From Tetranychus cinnabarinus (lineage: Eukaryota > Arthropoda > Arachnida > Trombidiformes > Tetranychidae): a stretch of DNA of 64,000 nucleotides. The stretch covers positions 5,037,001 to 5,101,000 of the forward strand of contig WHVY01000002.1 of NCBI GenBank assembly GCA_022266195.1, read 5' to 3'. A program made the position numbers and the translations under genes. The notes under the pieces were generated by a model. It was not told the origin of the DNA. It saw only the letters and a list, made by a program, of their open reading frames with translations, and did no database searches. How positions within the stretch are numbered: the stretch's first letter is position 1; every line of letters starts with the position of its first letter. Below are positions 34,667-46,870 of this stretch, piece by piece.

Positions 34667-36448
34667 TTATGAACAAACGTCTTTAAGTCTCTTAAAACAA
34701 AATTCAGTTGCTTTATAGCATTCATTGCTAAGTGAATAATAGCCGTAGAAACCATGGGCCATGTTTTCGATCACATCAAATGATAATTTTCCTTTCCACT
34801 GCTTGGCTAATTCAATGCACAGGTCCAAACAGGGGTCGAATTCAGTTGAGATTAAGGATAATTTCAAATCATTAATAGCGTCTAGATCATAAGATAATAG
34901 AGGGGAAATATAAGGTAACGGTATGCGAGATGCTATCTTGTTAGTTCGAGAATGAAATTCATCTGGATCACAGTCATGCCAACTTTTACCTTCTTTGATC
35001 CAAGTATGATAAAAATTTTCGAAAAATGTTAAAGCTGTTGCTTCTTTCAACCAGGGCGGTGATGATGTCTCAGAGCCATTGTTCTCATTGTTATTGTCGA
35101 AATCAAGGCATTCAGAGTCGAACAGAATTCCTGTGCTGTATAATGAAATACAATGCATAATCAAAGAAGGAGAGAGAAAAAAATCTACATAGGTGAGCAG
35201 AAAGGATGAGAAAATATTCGGAGCTCCTATTGAAGGAAAAGGACAGATACCCATGAGAGCTTCAGGATAAAGAGAAATTTCCGATGGAGAGATCAATTGA
35301 ATATCCCGAACAGCACAACACATAGTTAAAAGAAGAAAAAAACCAGCAGAATCTCCAAGACAGATTATTCGTCGAGGTTTAAATCCAAGGGTTTTGATTA
35401 CATCTTCACCGCCCTTGGTTAACCAAAAGTAAACATCGATAAATTCTTGAAGTGCGCACGGATATCGCACAAAACGACTGTAAATGACATTTACAATAAC
35501 CGCTCCATCCAATTTTTGAACCCAATCACGTAAATAAGATTCATGGAATAGACGAGCATCAATTATGAATCCGCCACCTTGAGCATGAAGGATAACGTCA
35601 CCAGAGGGTATGAGAGATTTGCTTTTCATAAGATAACAGAGAACTGGATTTTTTTCTTTATCAATGTTGCTTAGATTCTCGTGGAAACTGTTGTCGGCTG
35701 ATTCAGAGAATGGTTTTGTGATTCGACTTCCATCATCTGGAACTATCCATCTTGATTGCCTTGGAACCAACAACTGCTGAAAGTCAACGCCATTAACGAT
35801 GCAGAGTAAACTGCTGTAAGCTCTACTGAAACAATTGTTGACATAATTAGAGACATTCATGGGAAAGAAAGGGGTTGCTTTCCAGGTTGCGTAAGTCAAA
35901 AGAGTTCCATACTCTTCATTAGATATCGATGCTAGCAATGATTTTGGTAATTTATGAATCAATGCAGTGCTTAAGGAAAACAGGTAAGGAACCCAACGGG
36001 AACTTGGTGTCATCCAGAAGAAAGCATGATATCCCCAATAATGCTCGAGATGAGACTCGATATCTACAAAATGTTGTTTAGTTCCAAGGAAGAGTTCACT
36101 GGCAATATTCTGCATTGTTTTCTCAGGAGGATTTTGAGTTTCCTTGGAAAAAATTATAGCTCGTTCTGACATTGCAATTAATAGGTTGACTACTCCAACA
36201 AGTGATTCTCTGTTGATCTTGTTACTTTTCAAACTTGGTTTAATAACATTGGTTGTAAATAAATTACACAATTTCACGATACTTCGATATCCATTGTAAG
36301 GAAGGTCTTTCCAATCATATCGAGGTCCTAAATGTATCAAGGTTTTACACAGTCTTGATAGTTTTTCCAAGGAGTTAATCAAATTTTCCAAGCCTTTTGT
36401 TTGATCAGACAGTTTCAATTGGACCACCAATGCATCCATTTGATCCAT
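34667..36448 (-). CDS. LIPE: Hormone-sensitive lipase
   Basis: One long coding exon giving 594 residues from ATG at 36448 (MDQMDALVVQ). The frame continues upstream without an ATG. A good acceptor (catcag) just before suggests a non-coding or very short 5' exon. The N-terminal HSL domain is recognisable (GPRYDWKDLPYNGYRSIVKL). The alpha/beta-hydrolase half has the oxyanion motif in the form HAQGGGF (about residue 287), the nucleophile GDSAG (about 363), the acid in STEFDPCLD (about 538) and histidine in MAHGFYG (about 565). HSL hydrolyses diacylglycerol, cholesteryl and retinyl esters at lipid droplets. The family usually has HGGGF; here an extra residue splits His from GGG. The regulatory module between GDSAG and the acid is shorter than in mammals. 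Confidence 0.92.
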   Translation of the reverse strand: MDQMDALVVQLKLSDQTKGLENLINSLEKLSRLCKTLIHLGPRYDWKDLPYNGYRSIVKLCNLFTTNVIKPSLKSNKINRESLVGVVNLLIAMSERAIIFSKETQNPPEKTMQNIASELFLGTKQHFVDIESHLEHYWGYHAFFWMTPSSRWVPYLFSLSTALIHKLPKSLLASISNEEYGTLLTYATWKATPFFPMNVSNYVNNCFSRAYSSLLCIVNGVDFQQLLVPRQSRWIVPDDGSRITKPFSESADNSFHENLSNIDKEKNPVLCYLMKSKSLIPSGDVILHAQGGGFIIDARLFHESYLRDWVQKLDGAVIVNVIYSRFVRYPCALQEFIDVYFWLTKGGEDVIKTLGFKPRRIICLGDSAGFFLLLTMCCAVRDIQLISPSEISLYPEALMGICPFPSIGAPNIFSSFLLTYVDFFLSPSLIMHCISLYSTGILFDSECLDFDNNNENNGSETSSPPWLKEATALTFFENFYHTWIKEGKSWHDCDPDEFHSRTNKIASRIPLPYISPLLSYDLDAINDLKLSLISTEFDPCLDLCIELAKQWKGKLSFDVIENMAHGFYGYYSLSNECYKATEFCFKRLKDVCS

Positions 36449-37800
36449 TTGCTTCCAGCTGATGATAATGGTTAACAATAATGACAGTAATAAATTATTG
36501 TTTATACAATATAAAATGATTGGCAGAGACGACAACTATAAGCAAGTAAACAAAAACTGAGACCACTATATTTTGAGAGTAAGCTTGATGTTTTGTCCAT
36601 GGAATGATTTCAGAATAGCAGTGAAATAGGGTAGCATTTCAAATGTACATTTTGATTGTGAGATAAATTTTGAGTATCAGATCAAAAGAGATTTACCATG
36701 ATCAACTAAATCTCAAAGGCAATACATGCAGAGTTATCATTGATGGTGAAGATTTTGTAACGATAATGGTGAACAGATGCATAAGCACTTTGTTGACTGT
36801 TGACTGGTTGACTATGAATATCCAGGTCAGGGGCAGAATAATCACAGAATCATTTACTCATAATCACCTTTCGATAATCAGACATAAATTAAACCTAGAT
36901 AAGGGACACAAATGACTAGCCATAGAACAGGAAAAATTTTAAAGACCAATTGAAAGGAATCACGACAGTTGGGACGTTTGGAACGTTTTCAACTGAAACA
37001 TTTGCAATAAATAAAACTTATTTATACCCGAATTCAGGGAAACAAAACAAATAAATGGTTGAGCGGCAACATGATAATTATTTTGGTTGCCAGTGGCAAT
37101 ATTGTGAAAATAGTGAGCTATCGATACCAATGACAAGTAATGGATCAACTGAAAATAGCCAATTTTTGCTATTTAACGAGCAAATTAACTCTTTTTAGGC
37201 TCGCAACCAATTGTCCTAAATCAACTTATTTTGTATCAATTAGCAGTTTACAGAAATGTCAATAATATTTACGAATATTATCTAATTTTTAGCAGGTTGT
37301 ATCGCAGTTTGAATCTAATGGATATTTGATGCTTTCGCATGAAAATAAAAGTATAAATAACAACTTGTTTGCTGAATAAAGACTTACAAGTTGTTAGATT
37401 GAACCCAAGTGATAATTTATCGTGAAATTGTATCTAGAAATTGAAATAGCCAAAAGCCAAAACTCAAGGAAATCAAGTTAGTCGATGATCAAGTGATGCA
37501 GTGAATTACTAGTTAATGATGTAAATCGACAAAGTTTAAAAATTTTTCGAGTTATTTAATAGTTGTATCAAAAATTTAAAGTCATTAAATTAAAACTCGT
37601 TGTCGATTTATTTCTAAATTTCCTTAATAATTAGAAATTAGATTGCACATGCTTCAGTCTTGCTATTGTTGATCAGAGCCGATATAAAATTTTGCATATG
37701 AGGTTGAGCCAAAAATCTTTTAAACCACAATTGGATTTAATAATGTCTATCATGAAAAGGCTGAGATTGACCTGCTCTAGTTCATCAGCAAAATTATGAC
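36449..37800. other. Intergenic region upstream of hormone-sensitive lipase
   Basis: About 1.35 kb of AT-rich DNA. It probably contains the lipase promoter and any non-coding first exon. Small open frames here show no recognisable domain. Confidence 0.5.
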
Positions 37801-37970
37801 TAATCATGCGATCAAATGGACTACATTCTTCATCGTTGATATTGCCACAAAAGATATCGTTTTTTTGTATCTATCAATGGCAGAAAATTTCTGTAAATTA
37901 CTTTGATTTGCAAATCTGTATTATTCATTTTATCAACAACGGCAAATTGATTTGTTTGAAGAGACATCGT
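37801..37970 (-). pseudogene. Fragments of a BTB-Kelch gene
   Basis: Two adjacent scraps of the array B family. About 37880-37960 reads FAVVDKMNNTDLQIKV followed by YRNFLPLID, matching the end of exon 1 (compare GTDLQIKVFDRNFLPFI in B4). About 37805-37845 resembles the DEEWTPFG part of exon 2. The order and missing sequence show a deleted, non-functional copy. Confidence 0.65.
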
Positions 37971-38172
37971 CGATAGTATCGATACTTCAATTGATGATTG
38001 AAAGACGAAAGAGGTATGAATAAATAAAATCACTGAAATTCAATGATTACAAAATTTATTAAGTTTCACAATTCACCAAAGGTGAAGTTTGGTTTTTTTG
38101 TTAAAGCTCAGGGATTTAATTCAGTGTACTGAATTGTGACAATATCATGAGAAATAATCATAATTTCATTTA

Positions 38173-40051
38173 TTAAAGTTCAGGGTTCATGTAAGATCTG
38201 TTAGCGTCTATCGAAAGAAAAGCCGAAGTAAAAGCTAGAAGTTCATTAGAGCCCGTTCGGCAATCAATGGAACCATTATTAATCTTAAGATCGATTGAAC
38301 TCCATTTTTTACTTTTTATGTTGTAACAGTGAATGTCTTTTGTGTTCTTATCCATCACAATAATTCGATCATCATTAACTTGACTGGAAGTTAGAAGTAA
38401 ATCCGCGAATTTCCCATTAATATTTTTGAGTTCTATTCTCTCGATCTCACGGAAAACAGAGTCCAACCGAATAAAATCACGGCTGCTTGTCAATATATAG
38501 ATATTATCACCCAAAAAAGTAGCGTGATAATCTTTATGGTCGCATTTTCTATGCCAAATTTCATAAGTATATGCACAATGACTAAATTTATAAAGCCAGA
38601 TAAACTTTTCTGTAGTTTCGAGGTGTGCATTTTCAATAAAATGGTTTCTATATGATGTTGGGTTTCCGTGGTTATCAGGCGCAAAGAATGCTCTGAATAA
38701 ATGAAACAATAAGAAAATTTTTTGATTAATCACTAGAAATAAATCGAATGTAAGGAAAAAAGTCAGAATCAAGGTTTCCCTTCGGTGGACATCCCTCCCA
38801 TGACATTCTACGGATTTCAGGCTAAATTTTGAGGCCTTGTTTCTCTTTAAGATACATTTATAATTGATTGAAGATGACAATCAACCTTTTTCATGTAATA
38901 TGTTCAATCATTCATTTGACCAATTCCATATTGAGACTCGGTTCACTTTGTTTAAATATTTTACAATTATTAATCTTCACAAAGATGTGAAAAACATTAG
39001 CTCGGCAGATAAATATCAGTGAGAATGAAAATATGCAATGACAGAATAATTTCACTTACTCTTTTCTTCCATTAATGTATTTTTCGATTTTAGAATAATA
39101 GTTTCGAGAAGTTGAAAGGTCAAGCCAACGATATTTATTGCGGCTCCAATCGACTCGAATTCCTCTCTTTCCAGAATCAAAAAAGATATCAGAAACATGT
39201 TCATCATGAAAAACGTCTAATGATATTGATTCATCCAATTCGACTTTTCGACCGAACAACTGAACAAAATTAGAATCAATTACTTTGACTTTTAAATTTG
39301 TACCACTCAAATTTTCGATCATGATGAAATAATTTTGATTAACTCGGTTGAAAGCACGATGACAATTACGTTTTTTACGCTGCCACAATACTGGATGGAA
39401 ACCTGCAGATTTAAGAAATTCATTTTTCGTTATTTCTGAAAAATCCACATCTGTAAAGTGATACCATCGGACTAAATATAACAATCTTTCAGCATACCGC
39501 ATTCTAGACCTAGAATCATTATTGACCCATCTAGCGATAGCATTCAAAACTTGTTTTTCGGAGTGAACCACCAGATTAAGCTTAAGTATGTATTCAGCTA
39601 TTTCAATAGGACAATTTGACCAAAAAGTTGTGTTTGCTATATTCAAGAAATGGCGACAGATGAAACCATTGAGAGCTTCTGAGTTGATACATCTAGATGC
39701 TGCAGTAACTTGAGGTACAACAATGGGAAGATGTTCAATTTTAAAATTGTCATGAAAATAGGTGACACAATCATCCATCAAATAATTGTCCATACCAAAA
39801 TAATCGATCATGTTGCACAAATTTATCACGGTTGCCATTTCAATGAGCATGTAATCAAGTTCAACACAATTGAGAATCGCTTTTAAGGCTTGTTCGTCAA
39901 AATCCAGTTCAACTTTGTTTTCCTTTGATTCCTTTAAATCCAGGCTCAACATCTTTTCAAAATAAGGTATCTCACGAATTAATTCCTTGCTAATACGATG
40001 TTCCTTTGAACGGTTCACTATTGTGATTTCACCAGTTTCTAATAAATCCAT
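38173..40051 (-). CDS. BTB-BACK-Kelch-like protein B1
   Basis: Exons 40051-39060 (donor GA|GTAAGT) and 38692-38173 (acceptor TTCAG) join in phase 2 to give 503 residues. It starts MDLLETGEITIVNRSKEH. The BTB core reads PYFEKMLSLDLKESKENK and BACK reads NGFICRHFLNIANTTFW. The end of exon 1 has KVKVIDSNFVQLFGRKV and GIRVDWSRNKYRWLDL. Exon 2 has degenerate Kelch blades (IYILTSSRDFIRLD, CYNIKSKKWSSID). It is the most divergent intact copy and has array B features such as the acidic GA|GTAAGT junction. The start of exon 2 differs in sequence from all other members. Confidence 0.82.
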
Positions 40052-40808
40052 AGTTTGAGCAAAACTTCAAAAGTTTCAATTTTATTTGGTTCACAGGCAC
40101 AAAAGAATCTCACAACTTTGTCAGTTGAACAGATGATTTCAACAGTAGGCTATTTTTACACAGGAATTATCTCCTTGGACTCAATCCTTTGATAAGTGAT
40201 ACTTGGTTTCATTGGATGGACAGCTTCTGGCGGTAGTTTTGTTTTGCCCTTTCGTTGATGCCAATCACGATTATATTCAGAATTACTGATTTAATTACAA
40301 TATTTAAATAATGATAAGATATCGAAGAGAGTTTTCAGATGATATTTGTATTTTTCTTTGATCAACTTCCTTCTTTTCGAGTAAACTTTCATTTTTTCAG
40401 CCAAACGATGAATTTTCAACGCACGGGTTAAATTAGGTTGTTAATTTGATTATTAAGATTAAATTAACAGTTATCTCTATCACCTATGTTAAATATTATG
40501 CCACAAAAATTAAGACAAGCTTAACCAATTGATAACTCAACCTTTTGATAAATCTTTTAGCAAAGCATCTAAAACTGTATCAACAATACCAACTGTAAAA
40601 CGAAATTCTCTAAAATTATTTTTTCGCTTACAGATCCAGTATGTAGCTCAATATTTCGATGCAAGTTGATTTCGTCTAATTTCTTCAAGTGAGATCGATA
40701 TTAGATAATTAAGAAACTCATCAAGAAAAATTGAATAGAATGAAAATGAATCATGGTGAACAATGAGAAAATCGCTTGAGATGAGTATAAATGTAAAGGC
40801 CAAATACT
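40052..40808. other. Intergenic region, array B
   Basis: AT-rich DNA without a gene. The part from about 40540 to 40770 resembles 43470-43760 and, more weakly, 53280-53420, so it belongs to the intergenic part of the array B repeat unit. Confidence 0.55.
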
Positions 40809-41203
40809 AGGTGTTCAAATGGGTAGGTCAAAAAGTAAACGGCTATATCTTTAGAACGGATTTGTTTGTTGATCTGAAAATTTGTATATAAATAGATTTT
40901 TATCAGAAATTAATGATATGTGTGCTCAAAATACCCTCACCTTTTTAAAATTAACGCTATTAGACGATTTTCAAAAATACAGCAATAAATTTTTGACAAG
41001 TTTCCATTGAAATGTTATAATCCCATTATAAACTGCCTTTTCGAGTCGGGTGAGCGTTTTTGTTTCGCTTCTAATTACTCTGTCTTTAAGACATTCTCAA
41101 ATTCATGGTAAAGCTAATTAATATAAAATTAAAATGACCACGATCGTGCACCTATTTTTCGAGATATAAAGCCCCAAAGTTTAACCTACCCGTTTGAACA
41201 CCT
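40809..41203. mobile_element. TIR element next to B2 pseudogene
   Basis: Begins AGGTGTTCAAATGGGTAGGT and ends with its near-exact complement (one mismatch), giving about 22-bp inverted repeats around a 395-bp body without an open frame. I cannot see a convincing target-site duplication, so the superfamily is undecided. The insertion abuts, and probably cut off, the BTB pseudogene fragment on its right. Confidence 0.65.
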
Positions 41204-41211
41204 GTTATATT

Positions 41212-41661
41212 CAATAGTCTCGATAGGATAATCTAACCAAACCGTTGTGTTTGCTATTTTCAAGAAATAGCGGCAAATGAAAGCATTGAGAGCACCAGAG
41301 TTTATTAATTTAGATGTTTGAGTACCCTGTGTTATAAAAACAGATGTTCAATTGAAAAGTTGTCATGAAAATGACTTGTACAATCGTCCATCGAATAATT
41401 TTTGACACCAAAATAGTCAGCAGTGGTGCACAGGTTGATTACATAATCCATCTCGATAAGGATAAAATCTAATTTAAACCAATCAAGAATCGACTTAAAA
41501 GCCTTTTCATCGAATTCAACTTTGTTTTCCTTTGATTCCAATAGATCATGACTCAACATCTTTTCAAAATAAAATATTTTACGAATTAGTTTTTTACTAA
41601 TGCTATGCTCCGTTGATCGATTCACAATTGTAAGCATACCATCAATCTTGTATGAATCCAT
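41212..41661 (-). pseudogene. BTB-Kelch pseudogene B2 (N-terminal fragment)
   Basis: Starts at an ATG (MDSYKIDGML) and covers the BTB domain and the first part of BACK. A frameshift near 41335 follows EHLF; the BACK part (SGALNAFICRYFLKIANTTVW) continues in another frame to about 41212, where it ends beside a TIR element. The rest of exon 1 and all of exon 2 are missing. Confidence 0.8.
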
Positions 41662-41879
41662 GCTTAATGGCACACTTTAAATTGAAGATCCTTGAAATAA
41701 CTCACAATACACAATGTAGTCAGTTAGATAATAAAAAGTTCAGCAGACGATCGGTGTTCAAACTCATCAAAGCTATATTACAGTGTTTGCTCTAACAGTT
41801 TGGTTAAAAAAGTGGTGAGCTTTCGCCTTTTCGGTTTAAGACAAAGAGTAATAGAGTTAAACTCTTTGCAAGAAAACAG

Positions 41880-42010
41880 TATAAAGCCTGAGATAGACTG
41901 AATGGCGCCAGTGAGAGATTTTGTCTTACTTTGAAAGTGACGCATTGAGAATCTCAATTTGAGATAACAAACTTTCATCTTTTGGTTCAGCTTCAATGTT
42001 AACTTTATTT
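41880..42010. repeat. Conserved upstream block, copy 1
   Basis: Contains ggcgccagt and the block tttgaaagtgacgcattgag followed by ataacaaactttc. It recurs at about 46760-46870 and 62915-63020. In each case it lies upstream of a BTB gene or fragment on the minus strand. Confidence 0.6.
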
Positions 42011-42261
42011 TGAGTAAATAATTATTTTAATATTTTGAGTCGATTAATTTATTAACATTTGAATTTGTGAGCCTGGTTATATCATCAACTAGTTTCAATT
42101 TACGTTATTTAGTGGTTTGTTTTTAGTGAATCTGTTTGATTGAATTGATTTAACTGATTTCCAATCTTTAGCTCCTCAAATATGAAGTGAATAACCGAAG
42201 TAAATTTGTGGTAATAAATGAATATTCAATCATCAATAAATGGAAATCATTATAGCTTGAG

Positions 42262-42830
42262 CTTTTCAATAACTTCCTTTGATTACTAGTAGAGATACAG
42301 TTATTAGCCATAAGACCAAATGGACTCCTATCTTTATCGTTGATAGTGAAATAATTTGAATAAACTGAAAATTGGCAAAACCACAGAGAAAAATATATAA
42401 AATGACAGAATCAATTACGTGATAGTTAAACAACTGCATCGAGAAGTTATGAGATACAAACTCGAAGTGAAGCCCGAGTGTATAAACATTTAACCGATCA
42501 AACGATGTTTCGTCTGCTTCCAATCATCACGAATCATTTTCCTTACCGAATCAAAAACTATATCAGAAACAAGTTCATTGTCAAGACTATGAAAAGGCAT
42601 TGATTTAATTTTAAGGTTTGTTTAATGAATGGGAGAAAATTTCTTTACAGTACTTTGATGCGTAAATCCATAATCCTTTTGAGTCTGAAATAATATCATA
42701 TGAAATGTGAATTAACGTGTAAATTTGTGCCGCGCACATGCTCGATCATGATGTAATTTTGTTTAGCTCGATTGAAAGCACGATGACAATTACGTTTCCA
42801 ATGCAGCCAAAATACTGGTCCCGAACCTGA
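42262..42830 (-). pseudogene. BTB-Kelch pseudogene B3 (scrambled fragments)
   Basis: About 42262-42350 resembles the end of exon 2 (SPFGLMANNC). About 42490-42680 resembles the end of exon 1 (ELVSDIVFDS, then DDWKQTKHRL) with an internal stop. About 42725-42830 matches the B1 segment NCHRAFNRVNQNYFIMIE. The BTB and BACK parts are absent. Confidence 0.75.
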
Positions 42831-43925
42831 AGTGAATAAAAAATGTCAAATTTTCTGAAACAACTTATTATTTTATATTAATACCTTAACCATTCAGGTT
42901 ACAAGTTGCAAATGATTTACAATGTTTGTAATACAAACTTGAGGCGTAAAGAAAAAACACCACCTCGCGACTAATTCAAAGAAACCCAAAAATTCAACGC
43001 TTACTGCCACGAGTTCATAATAATTAACAATAGATGGCATTTTCATCAAATATGAAATACATTGCCCATCAGTCAGTGACTCTTTACTCTTTGGTCAGTT
43101 GATGCAAGTATCGACTAACTTCGGTAACTAACGATCTAACTGTTTAGGTCATTGTTTCTATGAACCCATGTGTTATGACTATTAAAACACCATTTTTTAA
43201 TTTTTGTTTGAGATTCAACCATTCGACCAATAAGCTATTAGATGTATACAAGAAGATGGATGAATGAGCATTTACTCAAAACCATACACACTGAAAGATC
43301 AGGTAGTAGAGAATAGTTTTCATTGGTCCTCTGATATTTATGGAATTAATTCTGTTTTTTTCAATTTTCGATTTGGTTTGTTGACAAACTTCTCAACGGG
43401 TTAATTTATAGGATCTTCAAAAGCGATATATTGAAATTTCCCAGTGTTTTATTGGGCTAAAAGTTTATTCACTTCAGTTAATTGATAAATCTTTTAGTCA
43501 AAGATCTGTCACAGTATTACCAGCTCTAAAACGAAATGCTTTTTTTCACTTGTGTTCGAAATTTCAGTATCGAATGTAAAACTCAATTTATTGATGCAAG
43601 TTAGTTGGTTTTGATTTCTGCAAGGGAAAACGATTACTTTGGATAGTTAAGAAACTTATCAAGACAAATTAAAGAAACAGAATGAAAATTTGTCATGGTT
43701 AAAATGAACTTATTTTGCTTGGTCAATGAGAAAATCGCTCGAAATTAGTTAAACCAGTCGGTAAACTGACAGTGGAGTGTGAGTTATGTTGAATGCTAAA
43801 GATGCTCAGTTCTAAATTGACAACATAGAAATGTAAACTCGCCCTTTGATAGGTCATGATTTAAAGTTTATTAGGTAGCAAAGTTTTGCTGAAGAATTTT
43901 TTGTCAAAATAAGTGTAGAATCACG
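42831..43925. repeat. Intergenic DNA with segmental duplicate
   Basis: Positions 43150-43560 match 50160-50570 closely over most of their length (for example gatgtatacaagaagatgga and aaagatctgtcacagtatta). No gene seen; this is intergenic repeat-unit sequence of array B. Confidence 0.65.
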
Positions 43926-44000
43926 AGAATCTTTATTTCATTCATTCGAGTTCAGATGCAGTGTCCATCGATATAAATGTTGAGGTGAAAATTAAAAGCT
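43926..44000 (-). pseudogene. 3' scrap of BTB-Kelch exon 2
   Basis: About 75 bp match the end of exon 2 of B8 near 53566-53640 (gtccatcgatataaatgttg and the sequence before it). Nothing else of the gene is attached. Confidence 0.6.
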
Positions 44001-44260
44001 TATCATAATTGATGCATTTAGATGTCTCATTTCTTGTTAGTTGAGTATTTTTGCATAACATTGTATTGATGTACGGTATAATTGTCCATACAACTGTGTG
44101 ATAATAAAACCATTACAAGAACCAAAGAATTGACTTAACAAATTGATCTGGATACCTTTTCTATCAACTTTATGGAAATGGAAATGAGTAAAAATAATGA
44201 ATGACCACAATACTTATCACAATATGATTGCTTTTTAATCGTTGCAAAAAATAATTTCAA

Positions 44261-45931
44261 TTAAATATACTTTTTTCGAAGGTTTCGAAATGTAAGTTGG
44301 TTTGAATCAACAACATTATTGGATCTGTCGATCAACAAAACTTTATCATCATGTGATGGCTTGGAAGTTAAAATTAAATCACTCAAGTTTGATGTACCTT
44401 TACGTTTAAATGTTTTCATCTCTTGACTGTCAATATTAAACTGGATCAATGCATAACTACTTGTCATGATATAAATTTTATTTTCCAAAATAGTTGTCAA
44501 AACATTTCTTTCTGAACTATTAAATCTCGCAATCTGACCATCAGTTGGTGCTGTCCAACAACGCAAGTCTAATTTATATTCAAACCAGTTGCTTAAAATT
44601 GGTGACCTAGAACCTGGCAGGAGAGGCGAAGGAGTACAGGAGATGATATCTTCCGTCAACAAAACGCACTTATCATTGAATTCGAGTAGAGAAGCTCCGC
44701 TAGTATATTTACTGGCACATATAGAGCGCGTAGCCAAACTAGTTTCTTTTTCCCTAGAAAAAAATAAAAATAAAAATAATCAGAGATATAATGCGAAATT
44801 TTCTGCTGAATAACTAACAACATAATGGCAATGAAAAATGAATGCATGATACGAACAATTTGAAAGATCGGAAAGGCACTGTAATTGGTGTTTGACAGAG
44901 AAAAACATTTGAATAACAGAATCACTCGCTCGCAATACTTACTCGCTCTTTTCAAGCATATATTCTTGGATTTTACAATGAGATTTAAATTCCTTTGAGT
45001 CAATCCAACGATACTTATTTTGATCCCAATCAACACGAATCATCTTCCTTGCCGAATCAATAGCTATATCAGAAATAGTTTCATTATGAAAAAGATGCAA
45101 AGGCAATGATTCATCTAGTTTGATGACCCGTTTAATAAATGGCAGAAAATTTCTGTCAAATACTTTGATCTGCAAATCTGTACCATCCAATGTTTCAACT
45201 AGGACAAAATAATATTGATTCGTTCGGTTGATGCAAACACCATTGCGTTGATCAAGCGGGCTAAATACATCTTTAAGGAAAGAAAATCTGATGAAATCAT
45301 TTCCCTTTATTTCAACAGAATCCTTATCATCCAAATGGCACCATCGAACCAACTTTAATAATCTTTCAAGATAGCCCTTCCTGGAATTACGCTTGAAATG
45401 GATCCATTTCATAATCGCATTGAAAACTTGTACCTCTGAATGAATCATTAAATCCTTATTGCAAATACATTCAATTATTTCAATAGGATATTTTAACCAA
45501 ACAGTTGTGTTTGCTATCTTCAAGAAATGGCGACAGATGAAAGCGTTGAGAGCACCAGAGTTTATGCAATAAGACGTATAAGTCACTTGTGGAATCACAA
45601 TTGGAAGGTGCTTGATTGAAAAATTATCACCAAAATAGGTAGCGCAATCGTTAATCAATTTAGTGTCCATTCCAAAATAATCAATTATGGTGCACAGGTT
45701 TATTACATTTTTCATTTCGATCAAAACATGATCGAATTCAATCCAATTTAGAAATAATTTGAAAGCTTGTTCATCAAAATCGAGTACAACTGCATTTTCC
45801 TTTGATTCCAAGCATTCATGGTTCAACAATTTTTCAAAATAAGGCACTTTGCGAATTAGTTTTTTACTAATACGATGTTGAGTCGATCGATTCACAATTG
45901 TTAGTTGATCATCAATTTCGAATGAAGCCAT
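44261..45931 (-). CDS. BTB-BACK-Kelch-like protein B4, truncated C-terminus
   Basis: Exons 45931-44943 and 44753-44261 join in phase 2 to give 493 residues. It starts MASFEIDDQLTIVNRSTQHR, and BTB and BACK are complete (LNAFICRHFLKIANTTVW). Exon 2 begins EKETSLATRSICASKYTSGA and runs normally to LLIDRSNNVVD. It then switches to an unrelated tail (SNQLTFRNLRKKYI) where B5 and B7 continue CFNVNDEEWTPFG. A deletion has joined the coding exon to 3' flanking DNA, removing the last Kelch-like blade. It may still yield a protein, though the propeller would be incomplete. Confidence 0.78.
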
Positions 45932-46039
45932 TATTTCTTTTCACAGATTTGGATTAAAACACAATATTGTAATTTAACTGTACAAAAATCAAATTTAAAA
46001 TGTTTGAGTAAAAAAAGATGCAGTTTGAACAAGAATGTC

Positions 46040-46100
46040 TGTTAGACTGGACTTTCACACATTTTACAATTACAAAAACGCCATCTTTTGTTAACTAATC
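46040..46100. promoter_or_regulatory. Conserved promoter-proximal block of B4
   Basis: The block ctgttagactggactttcac, followed by AAGATGGCG on the gene strand (46079-46087), recurs at 49260-49320 (B5) and 52437-52495 (B7), about 100-170 bp upstream of each start codon. AAGATGGCG resembles a YY1/Pho-type site; in B7 it is changed to AGATGCCG. Confidence 0.4.
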
Positions 46101-46583
46101 ATAAACCTAGTCAGTTTACCCAGTGCATCTTGAAAAATAAGAAACGAGAAAATTTTGAAATACAAAACATACGTTAATAATTAAAGTTACGACCACTCTT
46201 TGCTAAAACTTTCAACAGTTCAAATTGTTTAACATGATTTGTAAACTGATAATTCTTCTTCACTCAAAGATGATCGTTTTCTTAATTAAAATCAATGAGA
46301 TTGAAACGTCTCAAACAACCATTAGTACATCTGAAGCATTTATTTTACATTTAAAAACTTGTAATTTGATTTCCTCTACTGATTGGCTTGTAAGAATATT
46401 TGTATAAAAAGCGAAAAGATCTAAACAAGAAGAGGGTTCACAAGTGTTTATATCGAGTTAGATTTAACTATTTAAAAATAAAAATAAACTGATCTAACGA
46501 GCAATTTAAAAGATCGGACAAGCATTTGAATTTTCAATCAACAGATACGGGGGAAAATATGTAGAATAACATAATCAATTAAT

Positions 46584-46690
46584 TACTTTTTCTTTACAAG
46601 AATACATTTATGGATTTCAATGCAGTGAGATTTATAATCATTTAAACCAAGCAAACGATACTTTTTTTGATTCCAATCAAACACAAATAT
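46584..46690 (-). pseudogene. Fragment of BTB exon 1 end
   Basis: On the minus strand this reads FDWNQKKYRLLGLNDYKSHC, matching the end of exon 1 of B5 (VDWNLNKYRLLGLNDYKSHY). It stands alone, without BTB or BACK, so it is the remnant of another deleted copy. Confidence 0.75.
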
Positions 46691-46759
46691 AGTGTAAACT
46701 CCTAGTATGGTGTTAGCTAACTATTTTAACCAATCAGTGAATGATTTTCACTCCAGTTT

Positions 46760-46870
46760 GGCTGAACTGAATGGCGCCAGTGCTAGACTTTTGTCTTACT
46801 TTGAAAGTGACGCATTGAGATAACAAACTTTCCTCTTCTGGGCCAATTTTAACTTCATTTTGATTAAATA
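46760..46870. repeat. Conserved upstream block, copy 2
   Basis: Second copy of the ggcgccagt / gaaagtgacgcattgagata block, about 830 bp upstream of the B4 start and next to the lone exon fragment. It may be the promoter of the deleted copy. Confidence 0.6.

Noticed and set aside
36449..36535. Extended N-terminus of the lipase (28 more codons)
   Set aside because: The extension has no ATG and is preceded by an apparent splice acceptor, so the ATG at 36448 is the better start.
37801..38033. 67-residue frame as a short real protein
   Set aside because: Its conserved part is an internal piece of a BTB-Kelch exon without BTB or BACK, so it is a remnant.
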